Assembly (NCBI GenBank): GCA_003152315.1
Contig: PLZV01000028.1
Location: 1-35,742, forward strand
DNA from: Verrucomicrobiota bacterium
Lineage (GTDB): Bacteria; Verrucomicrobiota; Verrucomicrobiia; Palsa-1439
Reading direction: 5' to 3'
DNA length: 35,742 bases
Below the pieces are notes generated by a model, which had not been told where the DNA came from, did no database searches, and was given only the letters and a program-made list of their open reading frames with translations. Both the position numbers and the translations under genes were made by a program. This document shows positions 17,472-26,349 of this stretch, piece by piece. Position 1 is the stretch's first letter. Each line of letters starts with the position of its first letter.

Positions 17472-17489
17472 CAGTCGACCGCAGTCGAC
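17472..17489. repeat. Phased CAGTCGAC direct repeat next to the flp promoter
   Basis: CAGTCGAC occurs at 17472-17479 and again at 17482-17489. Each contains the palindrome GTCGAC, and the period is 10 bases, one helical turn. It sits just upstream of the -24 element of flp and could be an operator or activator site. Confidence 0.45.
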
Positions 17490-17956
17490 ATCTCAGCGCG
17501 TACACAACCCACTATCCTCAAACCCATTAACAGTCGCCACGAATAAATTGAGCACAGGGAAACACCTAGGTCATTTTTGCAGTGAATCATCATTCTTGCC
17601 CAACCATCTGTACATGTCTTGATAAATTGTTCAGTTTATGAACACTTTTTGGCTGCTGGCCTACATGTAAAAGCAGTCTCGTACCGGACTCTGTCCGCAA
17701 TTCTGCTCCTTGCATATAGGTACGACTTGAAAAAATAGACCAACTGGTCCCCTTGGACGAAAAAGAACCATGTTCCCCTCCCCAAACAGTATTTTAGTCA
17801 GAGAATCGGTTTGCTGCTGGTGTCAAACCCACCTTTCCACACCCAAGCTTTTAAGCAGCAAGGATTTGGTTATCAAGAGGTCCGTATTGTCCTGTAATCG
17901 CTTCACGCTGATTGCCTCGGCCCAATTGTCTCCGCCGATTTGCTCTCTACAACCGA

Positions 17957-19564
17957 TCACCGCAACAACTTCACCGCCTCCGTAGGTATGAAATACAGAT
18001 CGTTCTCCGATTGCGGCAAGACCTTTGCGCTCGCGAGCGACAGGTACGGGGCGAAGATCTCCAACTTCTCCCCCGGCGGCACCACCAGCACAACGCCCTC
18101 TTTGCCATCGATGTTGAGCTTGTCGACGAACTCGAGGTGCCCGTTTCGCACCAACCACATCGGTTTGCCCGGCGGATGCAAGGCCGTTCCATCGACCACG
18201 AATTGGTATTGCTCGTACTCCGGCAGGATAAGCTGAAAGTGCCGCAAACCGCACAGGTAGTACTCTTCCGAAAAACAGAGGACGACGCTCTTCGGCGAAT
18301 ACGATCGCCGGATCGTCCCGGCAATTTGCATCAATTGTGCGTCATGCTCTGCGATCGCGTGGGCGGTCCGTGCCATCCCGAAGAAAAGGCCATCCCATTG
18401 TGGTGGCCAAACGGCAAAGGCCACCACGTTCCCCGCGCAGATCACAGCGATCACCGCCGTCCTGCACCACTTTGACTGCAGGCTCGCCACCACGGCCCCT
18501 AGCAGCACAAACCATCCTGGCAGATAACTCAACACGTGGCCGGGTTGGTTGGTGACGAACACTGTCCCCAGAATCATCATCGGGACAATCCAAAGCGCCA
18601 AGACCACCAACCCAGACGCGTGTTCGCTATCCCAAGAACTCTTCTGCTCGGCCGTCATTCGGAACGCTCGGTGCAGATGCGCCACGAACAACACCACGGC
18701 CCCCAGCATCAAGCCGTTACCACAGAATCCCGTTATGTTTGCCACATTCTTCAGCAGCGCATCCAAGCCGCCTCCGGGAAAATACGTCGAAGCATTGGAG
18801 GCCGCGTGCAAATGCACAATGTCCAGGTACGTTCTCAGCCCGCCGGACGTGCGTACCATCGGCACGAACCACAGAATTCCAAGTCCGACCGCCACCACCG
18901 ACACTGTCGCCAATTTCGCAAGCCGCGCCCTTTCGAATCTCCAAAACGCAAACACAACCAACGGCACCAGTGCCGGCACACTTTGCTCACGCACTCCCCC
19001 AATCAGAGCCAGCAACGCTCCCACCACGATCGCATCTCGCCACCCGCCCCCGCGCTCCATCGCCCGCCAGAGCACCAGCACCACCGTGCAAACCAGAAAG
19101 CTGTCCACGCAGTACGTCAGGGCGACACAACTATGGAACCACACTTGTGGACTCGTCAGCGCCAACAATCCCGCCGTCACACCCGCCTTCCGCCCGAACA
19201 TTGCCGTCGCCAGAAGATACACGACTGCCGGCAGCGCGCTCCCGAAAACGACACTGATCCATACCAGGCTCGCGTGCGGATCGCCCACCAAGCCGTTCAC
19301 TAGCCGCCCCAACATGATGTAGAGGAAATAGCCCGGTGCATGCGGCTGGCTCAATCGTATGTCGTATTCATTGATCGCCAGTGCAAACTGCGCGCTGTCC
19401 CAGTGGTACGCAAACTGACTGCGAAAGGGTATTCGCAAGGCAAGGGCAGCGGCGAACAACACAACCGCCATCGCAACGTCGGCCTTGCGCAACTTCTCTC
19501 CGCTCCCACAGCCTGTTCTTGTCCCAGCGCTTTTCAATCTGTCCTCCAGATGCCGTTTCCGCAT
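17957..19564 (-). CDS. GT-C type membrane glycosyltransferase (GT39-like)
   Basis: This 535-residue polytopic protein has ten or more hydrophobic segments by eye. After the first (AMAVVLFAAALALRI) comes a loop with HWDSAQFALAI (Asp at about 56) and then HAPGYFLYIMLGRLVNG, a pattern common in GT39-like lipid-linked sugar transferases of the GT-C fold. The C-terminal 120 residues look soluble and periplasmic. It probably uses a polyprenyl-phosphate sugar; donor and acceptor are unknown. The ATG at 19564 is chosen because GGAGG stands 9 bases upstream; an ATG at 19573 would touch that site. It is the nearest island gene to the Tad locus, in the same direction, but separated by the flp promoter region. 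Confidence 0.75.
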   Translation of the reverse strand: MRKRHLEDRLKSAGTRTGCGSGEKLRKADVAMAVVLFAAALALRIPFRSQFAYHWDSAQFALAINEYDIRLSQPHAPGYFLYIMLGRLVNGLVGDPHASLVWISVVFGSALPAVVYLLATAMFGRKAGVTAGLLALTSPQVWFHSCVALTYCVDSFLVCTVVLVLWRAMERGGGWRDAIVVGALLALIGGVREQSVPALVPLVVFAFWRFERARLAKLATVSVVAVGLGILWFVPMVRTSGGLRTYLDIVHLHAASNASTYFPGGGLDALLKNVANITGFCGNGLMLGAVVLFVAHLHRAFRMTAEQKSSWDSEHASGLVVLALWIVPMMILGTVFVTNQPGHVLSYLPGWFVLLGAVVASLQSKWCRTAVIAVICAGNVVAFAVWPPQWDGLFFGMARTAHAIAEHDAQLMQIAGTIRRSYSPKSVVLCFSEEYYLCGLRHFQLILPEYEQYQFVVDGTALHPPGKPMWLVRNGHLEFVDKLNIDGKEGVVLVVPPGEKLEIFAPYLSLASAKVLPQSENDLYFIPTEAVKLLR

Positions 19565-19665
19565 CGTGCCCATCCTCCGCGAGCCGCCAACCTGCCACCG
19601 CGCAATCCGGGACGATCAACGTGCCAGCGTCAGGATCGATGGCGGCAACGGCGGAAAGTAGCATT

Positions 19666-20119
19666 CTAGTACATTGGGAACTGATAGTACGCCAACCGCC
19701 GCCGCCATGTCTGCAGAACCTCGCGTAGCGAATGCGCCAGTTCTGGGCGCACCGTACTCAGGTCGTCCGTTCCGCCGGGGTCGGTCTCCACATCGAACAG
19801 GCTCTCCTCGTCCCCGGCCGCAAATAGTGCTCTCCAAGTTGCGCGCCAGTGGGTGCCGCAACCGGCTTGCCACCAGCCACACCACCCAGCCCATCGTCAC
19901 CCAGATCCAAGCCGCGAATATCACCGCCAACCACTGTGCCGGTCGCGACACGTAGTAGATGTTGTCGCTCGCGCAACCAAGCAACGCCAACTCTGTCACC
20001 CATCCGATGGTCACCAACAGCAACACCCGCGGATTCGGTGCGACACTTGCCGCATGCCAGCGCCACCACATCGCGTCGCCGACACGGGGCTCCGTCTCAG
20101 ATTTCAGGTGCACGGGCAT
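19666..20119 (-). pseudogene. Remnant of a membrane-anchored sulfatase
   Basis: From an ATG at 20119 one frame encodes about 90 residues with two membrane segments (RVLLLVTIGWVTELALLG; WLAVIFAAWIWVTMGWVVWL). In a different frame, open from 19896 to a TAG at 19666-19668, the sequence reads HWRATWRALFAAGDEESLFD, then VETDPGGTDDL and PELAHSLREVLQTWRRRLAY. This is the typical C-terminal tail of an arylsulfatase-type hydrolase (the 'LFD.E.DPGET..L' segment). The catalytic domain of about 350-400 residues, with the Cys/Ser-x-Pro-x-Arg site, is absent. The simplest reading is a large internal deletion plus a frameshift in a membrane-anchored sulfatase gene. The N-terminal part could instead come from another membrane protein. 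Confidence 0.65.
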
Positions 20120-20189
20120 CCTTACTAGGATGCCTCACCAAAAAAGTCGAGCGTGGACATCATTCTTTCATGGGAGCCAGGAGCGAAGG

Positions 20190-21458
20190 TCAACTTTGTC
20201 CACCGCTGAGGCGTGGAGCCGATTCCCGCTGGATCCGGAGTTCCCGCCAGAAAAAAATCCCCAATCCGAAAAGTCCATAGAGCGGGAGGTTGCTAACGAG
20301 AATGTACAGGAGCTTGTGCCGCCAAAGAACCGGCGAATCCGGTGGATCGACACAATTCACTGCCACCACGAGCAGTATCAAATAAACCACTTTCCCCGGC
20401 GTGGGTCTCGTCGCCATGCGGATCGCTACCGCCGCGAGCGGAAATACCAGAAAAACAAAATAGTGGCCCTGCACCGTGATTGTTCCAATCAACATGGCCA
20501 CGCACAAGAGGCAAAACTCCGCTTCTCGATCGCCACGGGTCGTCAGACAGGCGCCATAAGCCACAGCGATGACCACCAAACCCACAACCGTTCCTGCGGA
20601 CCACCACCACTGCTTTGCTTCGGGAGATGGATGGAAGTCATGGTACAGGTAGCCGAGATTGGTCACCAGCGCCGGCAGGGAGAAATGAAACGTGCGCCCG
20701 ATTTCCTCCCCAACACCCATCGGTAGACCGTAGTGAAAGAAGTCACGCCAAAGACCGGGTCCCGTCAATGCCATCACCGCGAGCACAAACCCGCTGGCTC
20801 CCGCCATTCGATAGAGGCGCGCGCGCAGGCCACCGCCGCCGGACCAGACAAACCACGGCAACAGGACAAAGGGATAGAACTTGAGGATGCCAGCCGTGGA
20901 AACCGCCAGGCACGCCCAACCGTGTCGGCCGGCCCGATGCGCCGCATACGCGGCCAGGACGAGGGCGGCCAACAATAATTGTACCTGCGAGAAGAAGAGA
21001 TTGTAACTCACGGTCCGAGAACAGACGGCCAGCATGACGACAAATAGCCAACCCCGCCCGGACAGCTTCTTCCCCAACAACCTGTGCGTCAACCAGAGAA
21101 TGGCCGTCAAACAACCGATCTCCAACGCCACCCAGATGGCGAACGCCACCCGTGGCGGCAGCGCGGCCAGGGGCGCGAACAACCAGAGAAAACTGGGTGG
21201 ATAACCGGCAATCGGGTATTCCTCGGAAAACTGGAACCCGAGGGCCTCGCTCATTGGCTTTTGCAAGGTCGTGTAAGGATTCCGCCCGTCCAACAGCGTC
21301 CGGCTCCCAACGTAGTAAAGATTGAAATCGAAATCGGACCAACGCGACGGGAGCACCTCGGCCCACAGGACAACGACCGACACCATGACCAGGATGGCCG
21401 CCACATCCAGCAATCGATTCCGCGCCAACCGTCGTAACCAGTTCATTGTTTCATTCAC
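20190..21458 (-). CDS. DUF2029/GT87 family membrane glycosyltransferase
   Basis: This 422-residue protein has about ten membrane segments. It shows the GT87 (DUF2029) layout: after the first helix, SDFDFNLYYVGSRTLLDGRN with a DxD at 42-44 followed by PY, then YPPSFLWLFAPLAALP, a helix with FFSQVQLLLAALVLAAY, and STAGILKFYPFVLLPW. GT87 members are polyprenyl-phosphate-mannose-type transferases in the membrane, related to PimE. The sugar and acceptor here are unknown. The GTG at 21458 is favoured because GAAGG stands 6 bases upstream; the ATG at 21446 lacks one. The gene follows a related-looking gene on the same strand, and the pseudogene lies 70 bases downstream. Confidence 0.82.
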   Translation of the reverse strand: MNETMNWLRRLARNRLLDVAAILVMVSVVVLWAEVLPSRWSDFDFNLYYVGSRTLLDGRNPYTTLQKPMSEALGFQFSEEYPIAGYPPSFLWLFAPLAALPPRVAFAIWVALEIGCLTAILWLTHRLLGKKLSGRGWLFVVMLAVCSRTVSYNLFFSQVQLLLAALVLAAYAAHRAGRHGWACLAVSTAGILKFYPFVLLPWFVWSGGGGLRARLYRMAGASGFVLAVMALTGPGLWRDFFHYGLPMGVGEEIGRTFHFSLPALVTNLGYLYHDFHPSPEAKQWWWSAGTVVGLVVIAVAYGACLTTRGDREAEFCLLCVAMLIGTITVQGHYFVFLVFPLAAVAIRMATRPTPGKVVYLILLVVAVNCVDPPDSPVLWRHKLLYILVSNLPLYGLFGLGIFFWRELRIQRESAPRLSGGQS

Positions 21459-21549
21459 GCGTGGCCTTCACTAGCAGAGTTGCCGGGGCAGCTCTAGCGC
21501 AAACTGTGGAAGTATGGGTTGCTGTAGCGGAATGCATCTGCTTGAATCG

Positions 21550-21600
21550 ACCGCCGCAGCCTGATGGTGAACATCGTGGCCACGCTTCGCAAGCTGCGCG
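21550..21600. repeat. 51-base imperfect direct repeat, copy A
   Basis: This copy and 23223-23273 are the same length without gaps and match at 40 of 51 positions by my count, starting ACCGCCGCAG and ending AAGCTGCGCG. It lies in the gap upstream of the GT87 gene (minus strand). On the plus strand it could encode VNIVATLRKLR, like the frame preceding the first paralogue's ATG. Confidence 0.7.
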
Positions 21601-21628
21601 GCTGCGCCTGTCCACTGGCGTCAGGACT

Positions 21629-23164
21629 TCAGTTCAATCCGGAAGCTTCATTCGTCCCTCGCACGGGACGATACACGTAGAAAGCGTCACCGTGCATACC
21701 CCAACCGCAACGCGTCTCCATGACATAATGCCCGGTCGCTGCTTCCAGCCACCGCACCGGAAACTGCCGCGGCAGGGCCTTCTCTTCCAATGGAAAACTG
21801 GCCACGATGGCGTCAAATCCACCCGCCGCAATCCGCTGGCGCAACTCGGTATCGTCAAACTCCCCCACTTCACCCAGCGCTTCGAGATGTTGCGGGTAGA
21901 GCAGGAACATCTCCCGGGACTGACGCGCGGCGAGATACAAATCTTCCACGAGCACCCGTCCCTTCCATTCCCCAAGGCAGTTCGCGACCCGATCCCACTC
22001 TTGCGCTTGTTGTGCGCGTGTTACGCGATGATTGACGACCTCGCCCCACCACTCGGAAACGTGTCCGACCCGCGACCTCAGGGTCATCGCCGAAATCACG
22101 ACTGCCAGTCCCAACCAGCCAATCGCAACTCTCGGGGCAAGGTTGTCCACAGCCGGATCGGTCCCGTACCGCACCAGCCCGGCGCATAACACACAGGCCA
22201 TGGCGAAGGGTTCAAGGTAGTAGTTGACGGTGGCGCCGAACTTGATCGAGGTCACCACCGCGATCGCAAAACTAATGGTGTAGCTCCACCGCAAGAGCGT
22301 TAACCGTTGATCGCCGCAGGTCACCACGCCCGCCAGCCAGCCGCCCGCAAACACCGCGATTCCCCTGATCATCGCCATCCGCAACCACATCCACATCTGG
22401 GCTGGCGATACCCAGAGCATAACGGCGCCAAACGCGTTCTTCAGAAATGCTCCCCGGCTCAGCGCCTGGGTGACCATGATACTCACCGCAACGGCGATTA
22501 CCCAACTGCCGAACACAGCGGCGGCCCGGCCCCATCGTCGCTGGGTTGTTTCCGTGGCCACGATGGCCAGCCAGACCGCGACGAAGGTTTGTTTGTGAAG
22601 GAATGCCGCAACCAGCAAGGCCACGGTTGCCGCGAGGGCCAGCCAGGATGTGCGTCGTTGATACAGCCACAGCGCACCCAGCGACAATAACAGCGCCGGC
22701 GCATCCGGCCGATAGGCAATGGCCCATTGCCAGGCCAGAGCCCCGGCCAACCACATGAGGCCAGCCATTGCCGCGAGCGAAACCTCGCAACCGATCTGTC
22801 GCCCAAGTGCGTATAGTGCCAGGGCTACGCCAAACCAGGCCACGTAGGTGTAGGTCCGACCGCAAATAATCATCCCGATCCACGATGTGTTCAGCAGCCG
22901 TGCTACCGTGCCCGGCACCGCATAGAACAGTGGTCCATATAATGCCACCACGTGCGGGGGCCGCGCGAAATCATGGTAGGGGGTCTCACCATTACGCGCG
23001 CAACGCAGCCCGTACAGGGGTTCCGCGTCCGACCAGAGCACTTCGCCGTCGAAATCCAGGTTCGACACGAGGTGCAACTGCAAGAGCAGGGCCGACGCCA
23101 GCAAGATGGCCAATAACAACCAAAGCAGGCGGCGGCTGCACTTCGCCACCGCAGCGTTGCTCAT
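21629..23164 (-). CDS. GT-C type membrane glycosyltransferase-like protein
   Basis: This 511-residue polytopic protein starts with a membrane helix (LLWLLLAILLASALLLQL). The first periplasmic loop reads LWSDAEPLYGLRCARNGETP, with a DxE at 46-48, followed by PHVVALYGPLFYAVPG. This arrangement is typical for GT39-like and related GT-C transferases. A long series of helices follows, and the last 150 residues look soluble (VEDLYLAARQSREMFLLYPQ). GAGG about 8 bases before the ATG at 23164 supports the start. It is divergent from the paralogue quartet (111-base gap) and is followed on the same strand by the GT87 gene after 170 bases. Donor and acceptor unknown. Confidence 0.7.
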   Translation of the reverse strand: MSNAAVAKCSRRLLWLLLAILLASALLLQLHLVSNLDFDGEVLWSDAEPLYGLRCARNGETPYHDFARPPHVVALYGPLFYAVPGTVARLLNTSWIGMIICGRTYTYVAWFGVALALYALGRQIGCEVSLAAMAGLMWLAGALAWQWAIAYRPDAPALLLSLGALWLYQRRTSWLALAATVALLVAAFLHKQTFVAVWLAIVATETTQRRWGRAAAVFGSWVIAVAVSIMVTQALSRGAFLKNAFGAVMLWVSPAQMWMWLRMAMIRGIAVFAGGWLAGVVTCGDQRLTLLRWSYTISFAIAVVTSIKFGATVNYYLEPFAMACVLCAGLVRYGTDPAVDNLAPRVAIGWLGLAVVISAMTLRSRVGHVSEWWGEVVNHRVTRAQQAQEWDRVANCLGEWKGRVLVEDLYLAARQSREMFLLYPQHLEALGEVGEFDDTELRQRIAAGGFDAIVASFPLEEKALPRQFPVRWLEAATGHYVMETRCGWGMHGDAFYVYRPVRGTNEASGLN

Positions 23165-23222
23165 CGTCCGCGCCTCATTGCCCCTCCATTACCAAACTTC
23201 CCGGCGCAACTCGAGGCAAAAT

Positions 23223-23273
23223 ACCGCCGCAGTTCGGCGTTGAACATTGTGACAGCGCTTCGTAAGCTGCGCG
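23223..23273. repeat. 51-base imperfect direct repeat, copy B
   Basis: Partner of 21550-21600. It lies in the divergent gap between the minus-strand gene starting at 23164 and the first paralogue starting at 23276. In the frame of that paralogue it reads (TTG)NIVTALRKLR, and three of the six differences from copy A within this part fall at third codon positions and none at second positions. Confidence 0.7.
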
Positions 23274-23275
23274 CC

Positions 23276-24817
23276 ATGGCTGCGAACGCAAACCCAACGG
23301 AAGCGGAGTCTCCTGCATCACCATCGTCGCGCCGTGACGTGCTCCCCTGGCTGACGCCATCACTTACCCAGTGGTTCTGGCTGGTCATTTTGTTGATCCT
23401 GCTCGCGCAACCCTGGCGCACCATGATGGTCGCCAGTGATGGCGATGCCTGCCTGCATTGGCGCGTCGGCGAATACATGCTCGAAACGGGTCACATCCCA
23501 ATTCGCACCGACGTATTTTCGCACACGCGCTTCGGCCAGCCTATCGTCTCGAAGGAATGGCTGTCGGAACTCATCTTCGCCGTGGCGGGCCGGCGGGCGG
23601 GATTATATGGACTGATCGTCGTCGCTGCGCTGTTGATCGCTTCGACCTTCGCCCTGCTTCACCGACAGTTGGTGCGTGAGACCGGCAATCACGCGGTGGC
23701 AATCTTCGTGGCGTTGCTGGCCGCCAGCGCGGCTTGCATGCATTGGCTGGCGCGACCACACGCCTTCAGCTTTCTCCTCGCAGCCCTGTGGGGTGATGCG
23801 CTCCGCCGGTTTGACCGGGGTGAATCGGCCTGCCGACTCCTGATGACTCTCAGTGTGCTGACAGTCCTCTGGGTCAATCTGCACGGCGGCTATCTCGCTG
23901 GCTTCATTACGTTGGGTATCTACTGGTTCGGCACGATCATCGAATTATTCCTGGCCCGGACGGACCGCACACACTGGGGCGTCGCGCGCCGGAAACTCAA
24001 CGTGTTGACGGGCGCTATCGTGCTCGTCGGGGTGGTTTCGCTGCTGAACCCAAACGGTTATAAGCTTCACGTTCATAATCTTCATTTTCTTCACTCGGAT
24101 TACCTCACGAGTTGGCTGGCGGAATACGCCTCTTCCAATTTTCACGAAATAGATTCGCGCGGGTTCCTGGCCTGGCTGGCAGTCACCTTTCTGACGTTGG
24201 CAGTGGTGCGGCCACGACTGTCGCCAACGGCGGGACTGATGCTGATCGTCTGGACATACTTGGGGCTCTACGCGGCCCGCAACATCCCGCTACTGGTGAT
24301 CTTTGTGGCGCCAATTCTCGCCACCACGCTCGCCGACGCGTCCCCGCCGTGGGTGCGGCGGTTGTCAGATCGGCTGCGCGAGACATATATGATGTCGCGC
24401 GGCTGGTTGCTCGTCGGGGTGGCCGCGCTCGTGGCCATTGCCGTGGTGCCACGCCCGACGGAGATGCCGCCAAAGAAGTGGCCCGTGGCGGCGGTCGAGT
24501 ACATCCAGCAACATCCTGAACAGTTTCAGGGCAACATGTTCAACCATTACGTCTGGGGTGGGTACTTACTGTACGCGCTGCCAAAACATCTCGTGTTTGT
24601 GGATGGTCGCACGGATTTCTATGGGGAATCATTGATCCGCCAATACAATGACACTTCGGCGCTGCAAACAAACTGGATGCAGGCCCTTGAGCAGTATCAC
24701 GTGACCTGGACCTTGCTGCCTACCGAGCATCGCCTGAACCTTGCACTCGCCCTGCTGCCGGGTTGGCAATGCGTTTACTCCAACGAGGTGGCAGCCGTTT
24801 TCCGCAAACAACCGTGA
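23276..24817 (+). CDS. Polytopic membrane protein, tandem paralogue 1 of 4
   Basis: This protein is 513 residues from the ATG at 23276; a TTG at 23240 in the same frame is a possible longer start. About ten membrane segments are seen by eye. Motifs shared by all four paralogues: DGDACLH after helix 1 (the DxDxxxH motif, Asp55, Asp57, His61), RTDVFSHT, KEWLSELIF, MHWLARPH, NLHGG, NPNGYKLH, NFH...RGFL, ARNIP, and near the C-terminus FVDGRTDFYG then WTLLPTEH. I do not recognise a named family. An acidic DxD in the first extracytoplasmic loop suggests a GT-C-like glycosyltransferase, which is inference. This copy is the most diverged in its N-terminus. It overlaps the next gene by GTGA. Confidence 0.8.
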   Translation: MAANANPTEAESPASPSSRRDVLPWLTPSLTQWFWLVILLILLAQPWRTMMVASDGDACLHWRVGEYMLETGHIPIRTDVFSHTRFGQPIVSKEWLSELIFAVAGRRAGLYGLIVVAALLIASTFALLHRQLVRETGNHAVAIFVALLAASAACMHWLARPHAFSFLLAALWGDALRRFDRGESACRLLMTLSVLTVLWVNLHGGYLAGFITLGIYWFGTIIELFLARTDRTHWGVARRKLNVLTGAIVLVGVVSLLNPNGYKLHVHNLHFLHSDYLTSWLAEYASSNFHEIDSRGFLAWLAVTFLTLAVVRPRLSPTAGLMLIVWTYLGLYAARNIPLLVIFVAPILATTLADASPPWVRRLSDRLRETYMMSRGWLLVGVAALVAIAVVPRPTEMPPKKWPVAAVEYIQQHPEQFQGNMFNHYVWGGYLLYALPKHLVFVDGRTDFYGESLIRQYNDTSALQTNWMQALEQYHVTWTLLPTEHRLNLALALLPGWQCVYSNEVAAVFRKQP

Positions 24818-26349
24818 AGGACGCTTCGCCCCATGCCGACGCCCGCGCCCGCGGGTGGCTTCCGTCGCTGAGCGCGATGATCTGGATTGTGCTCTTTCTC
24901 GGGTTGACCCTGACCGATGCCCGGATCGTTCTGATCAGCGCCGATAGCGACCCCGCCCTCCATCGCCGGCTTGGCGAGTGGATGATCCAACACCACGCCG
25001 TCGTGCGCGAGGACCACCTACTGCATACGCATCAGGGGCCATTTGTGTCGATGGAATGGCTTAGCGACGTGTTGTTCGCGGCAGCAGGACGTGTCTGTGG
25101 CTGGAATGGCGTTGTCTTCATCGCGGCCGCAACTATCGCGACGTGCTTCTGGCTGCTTCATCGTCAACTGCTTGCGGACGGCTGCGACGCCATACTCGCG
25201 ACGGTTCTGGTTCTTGTGGCGATGCTGGCTTGTTCGATGCATTGGCTGGCGCGACCGCTGGTCTTTACGCACCTGCTGACGCTGGTCTTTGCCGGGCAAT
25301 TACGCTCGTTCCAACACGGGCGTGTGTCCGCGCGACAGATGTTCCTGCTCTTGCCGCCGTTGATGGTTTTGTGGGTAAACCTGCATGGTGGTTTCGTCCT
25401 GGGTCTCGTGCTTCTCGCCATGCATGCAGTCGGCAGCACGCTTACCGTCCTGCGCCAACCCGCCGTGCGCAACAAGTCGCGGGCGCTCACGACACTGCTT
25501 TTCGCCTGCGGTGCGGCCTCGTTGGTTAACCCGAATGGTTGGAAGTTGCATTCTCACATTTTGGATTTCCTGCGATCGCCCGAGCTTTCCACCGCCACCA
25601 CCGAGTTTGCTTCCCCGAATTTCCACACCGTCGGCATGCACGGATTCCTGTTGCTGCTGTTCCTGCTGGGGGCCGCGCTGGTGATCATCCGTCCCAAACT
25701 CGACGCGACAGAAGTGCTCCTGGTGGGCGGGTGGGGTTGGTTCGCGTTGCTCTCCGCGCGGAACGTTCCCATCTTCGCTCTCGTCGTAACTCCGCTCCTG
25801 GCGCAATGGATCACCGAATTCCTACAGGCCAGTGACCGTTCCGAGTGGTGTCGATCATACCGGAGATGGGCAGCACGGACGATGCCCGTCGACCGCGCCG
25901 CTGGCGCCGCCATTGCTATCGCCGTGGTCGTTTGTGTAACGCTCATCATGGCCAAACCCGCCATCGCCGGCGGCGCGCCCGTGCTCGCGACCGATTTTCC
26001 GCCGAACCGCTATCCAACGGACGTGGTCAGCTATCTCCGGGCGCACCCAGGGTTGATCCACGGAAAGATGTTCAACCTCTTCCTCTGGAGCGGCTATCTC
26101 GAGTTCGCGTTTCCAGACCATGAACCGTTCGTCGACAGCCGCAATGATTTCTACGGCATCGACTTGATGCGGGAGTTCCGCATTGCGAATGATCCAAAGC
26201 CAGGATGGGAGGCAGTGTTCGCCAAATACCACGTCGACTGGACGATGCTACCGGCCCAACACCCGTTGAATCAAATCCTGCAACTCTGCCCGGATTGGCA
26301 GTTGGTCTTCTCGAACCGCCAGGCGCTGGTCTATTCACGACGGCCATGA
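24814..26349 (+). CDS. Polytopic membrane protein, tandem paralogue 2 of 4
   Basis: This 511-residue protein starts at a GTG whose last two bases begin the TGA of paralogue 1 (GTGA, 24814-24817). The start is chosen because it gives the same 4-base overlap as the next two junctions and the same N-terminal length as copies 3 and 4; an upstream ATG at 24763 would overlap by 55 bases. It keeps the family motifs: DSDPALH (Asp44, Asp46, His50), MEWLSDVLF, MHWLARP, VNLHGGF, NPNGWKLH, NFHTVGMHGFL, and FVDSRNDFYG (Ser in place of Gly), then WTMLPAQHPLN. The second loop is unusual: EDHLLHTH replaces TDxFSHT of the other copies. Function unknown; a GT-C-like role is possible. Confidence 0.8.
   Translation: MKDASPHADARARGWLPSLSAMIWIVLFLGLTLTDARIVLISADSDPALHRRLGEWMIQHHAVVREDHLLHTHQGPFVSMEWLSDVLFAAAGRVCGWNGVVFIAAATIATCFWLLHRQLLADGCDAILATVLVLVAMLACSMHWLARPLVFTHLLTLVFAGQLRSFQHGRVSARQMFLLLPPLMVLWVNLHGGFVLGLVLLAMHAVGSTLTVLRQPAVRNKSRALTTLLFACGAASLVNPNGWKLHSHILDFLRSPELSTATTEFASPNFHTVGMHGFLLLLFLLGAALVIIRPKLDATEVLLVGGWGWFALLSARNVPIFALVVTPLLAQWITEFLQASDRSEWCRSYRRWAARTMPVDRAAGAAIAIAVVVCVTLIMAKPAIAGGAPVLATDFPPNRYPTDVVSYLRAHPGLIHGKMFNLFLWSGYLEFAFPDHEPFVDSRNDFYGIDLMREFRIANDPKPGWEAVFAKYHVDWTMLPAQHPLNQILQLCPDWQLVFSNRQALVYSRRP

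Larger units (their letters stand above)
17370..17956. other. Gene-free regulatory region upstream of flp
   Basis: Nearly 590 bases between flp and the end of the glycosyltransferase-like gene, AT-richer than its flanks, with no convincing gene. It contains the flp ribosome site, the sigma-54-type promoter, two GTCGAC palindromes 10 bases apart (17474-17489), and small dyads GTTCA-N5-TGAAC (17629-17643) and GACCA-N2-TGGTC (17738-17749). The size fits a regulated promoter with upstream activator sites. Confidence 0.6.

Noticed and set aside
17408-17593. A 61-residue minus-strand frame upstream of flp
   Set aside because: No good ribosome site, no motif, and it covers the sigma-54-type promoter and GTCGAC repeats.
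18536-19322. Two overlapping plus-strand frames of about 255 residues
   Set aside because: Both lie opposite the GT39-like gene, are Pro/Thr/His-rich without domains and overlap each other in different frames.
19758-20069. A 103-residue minus-strand frame between the glycosyltransferase genes
   Set aside because: It overlaps the sulfatase remnant in a third frame and has neither membrane nor sulfatase character.
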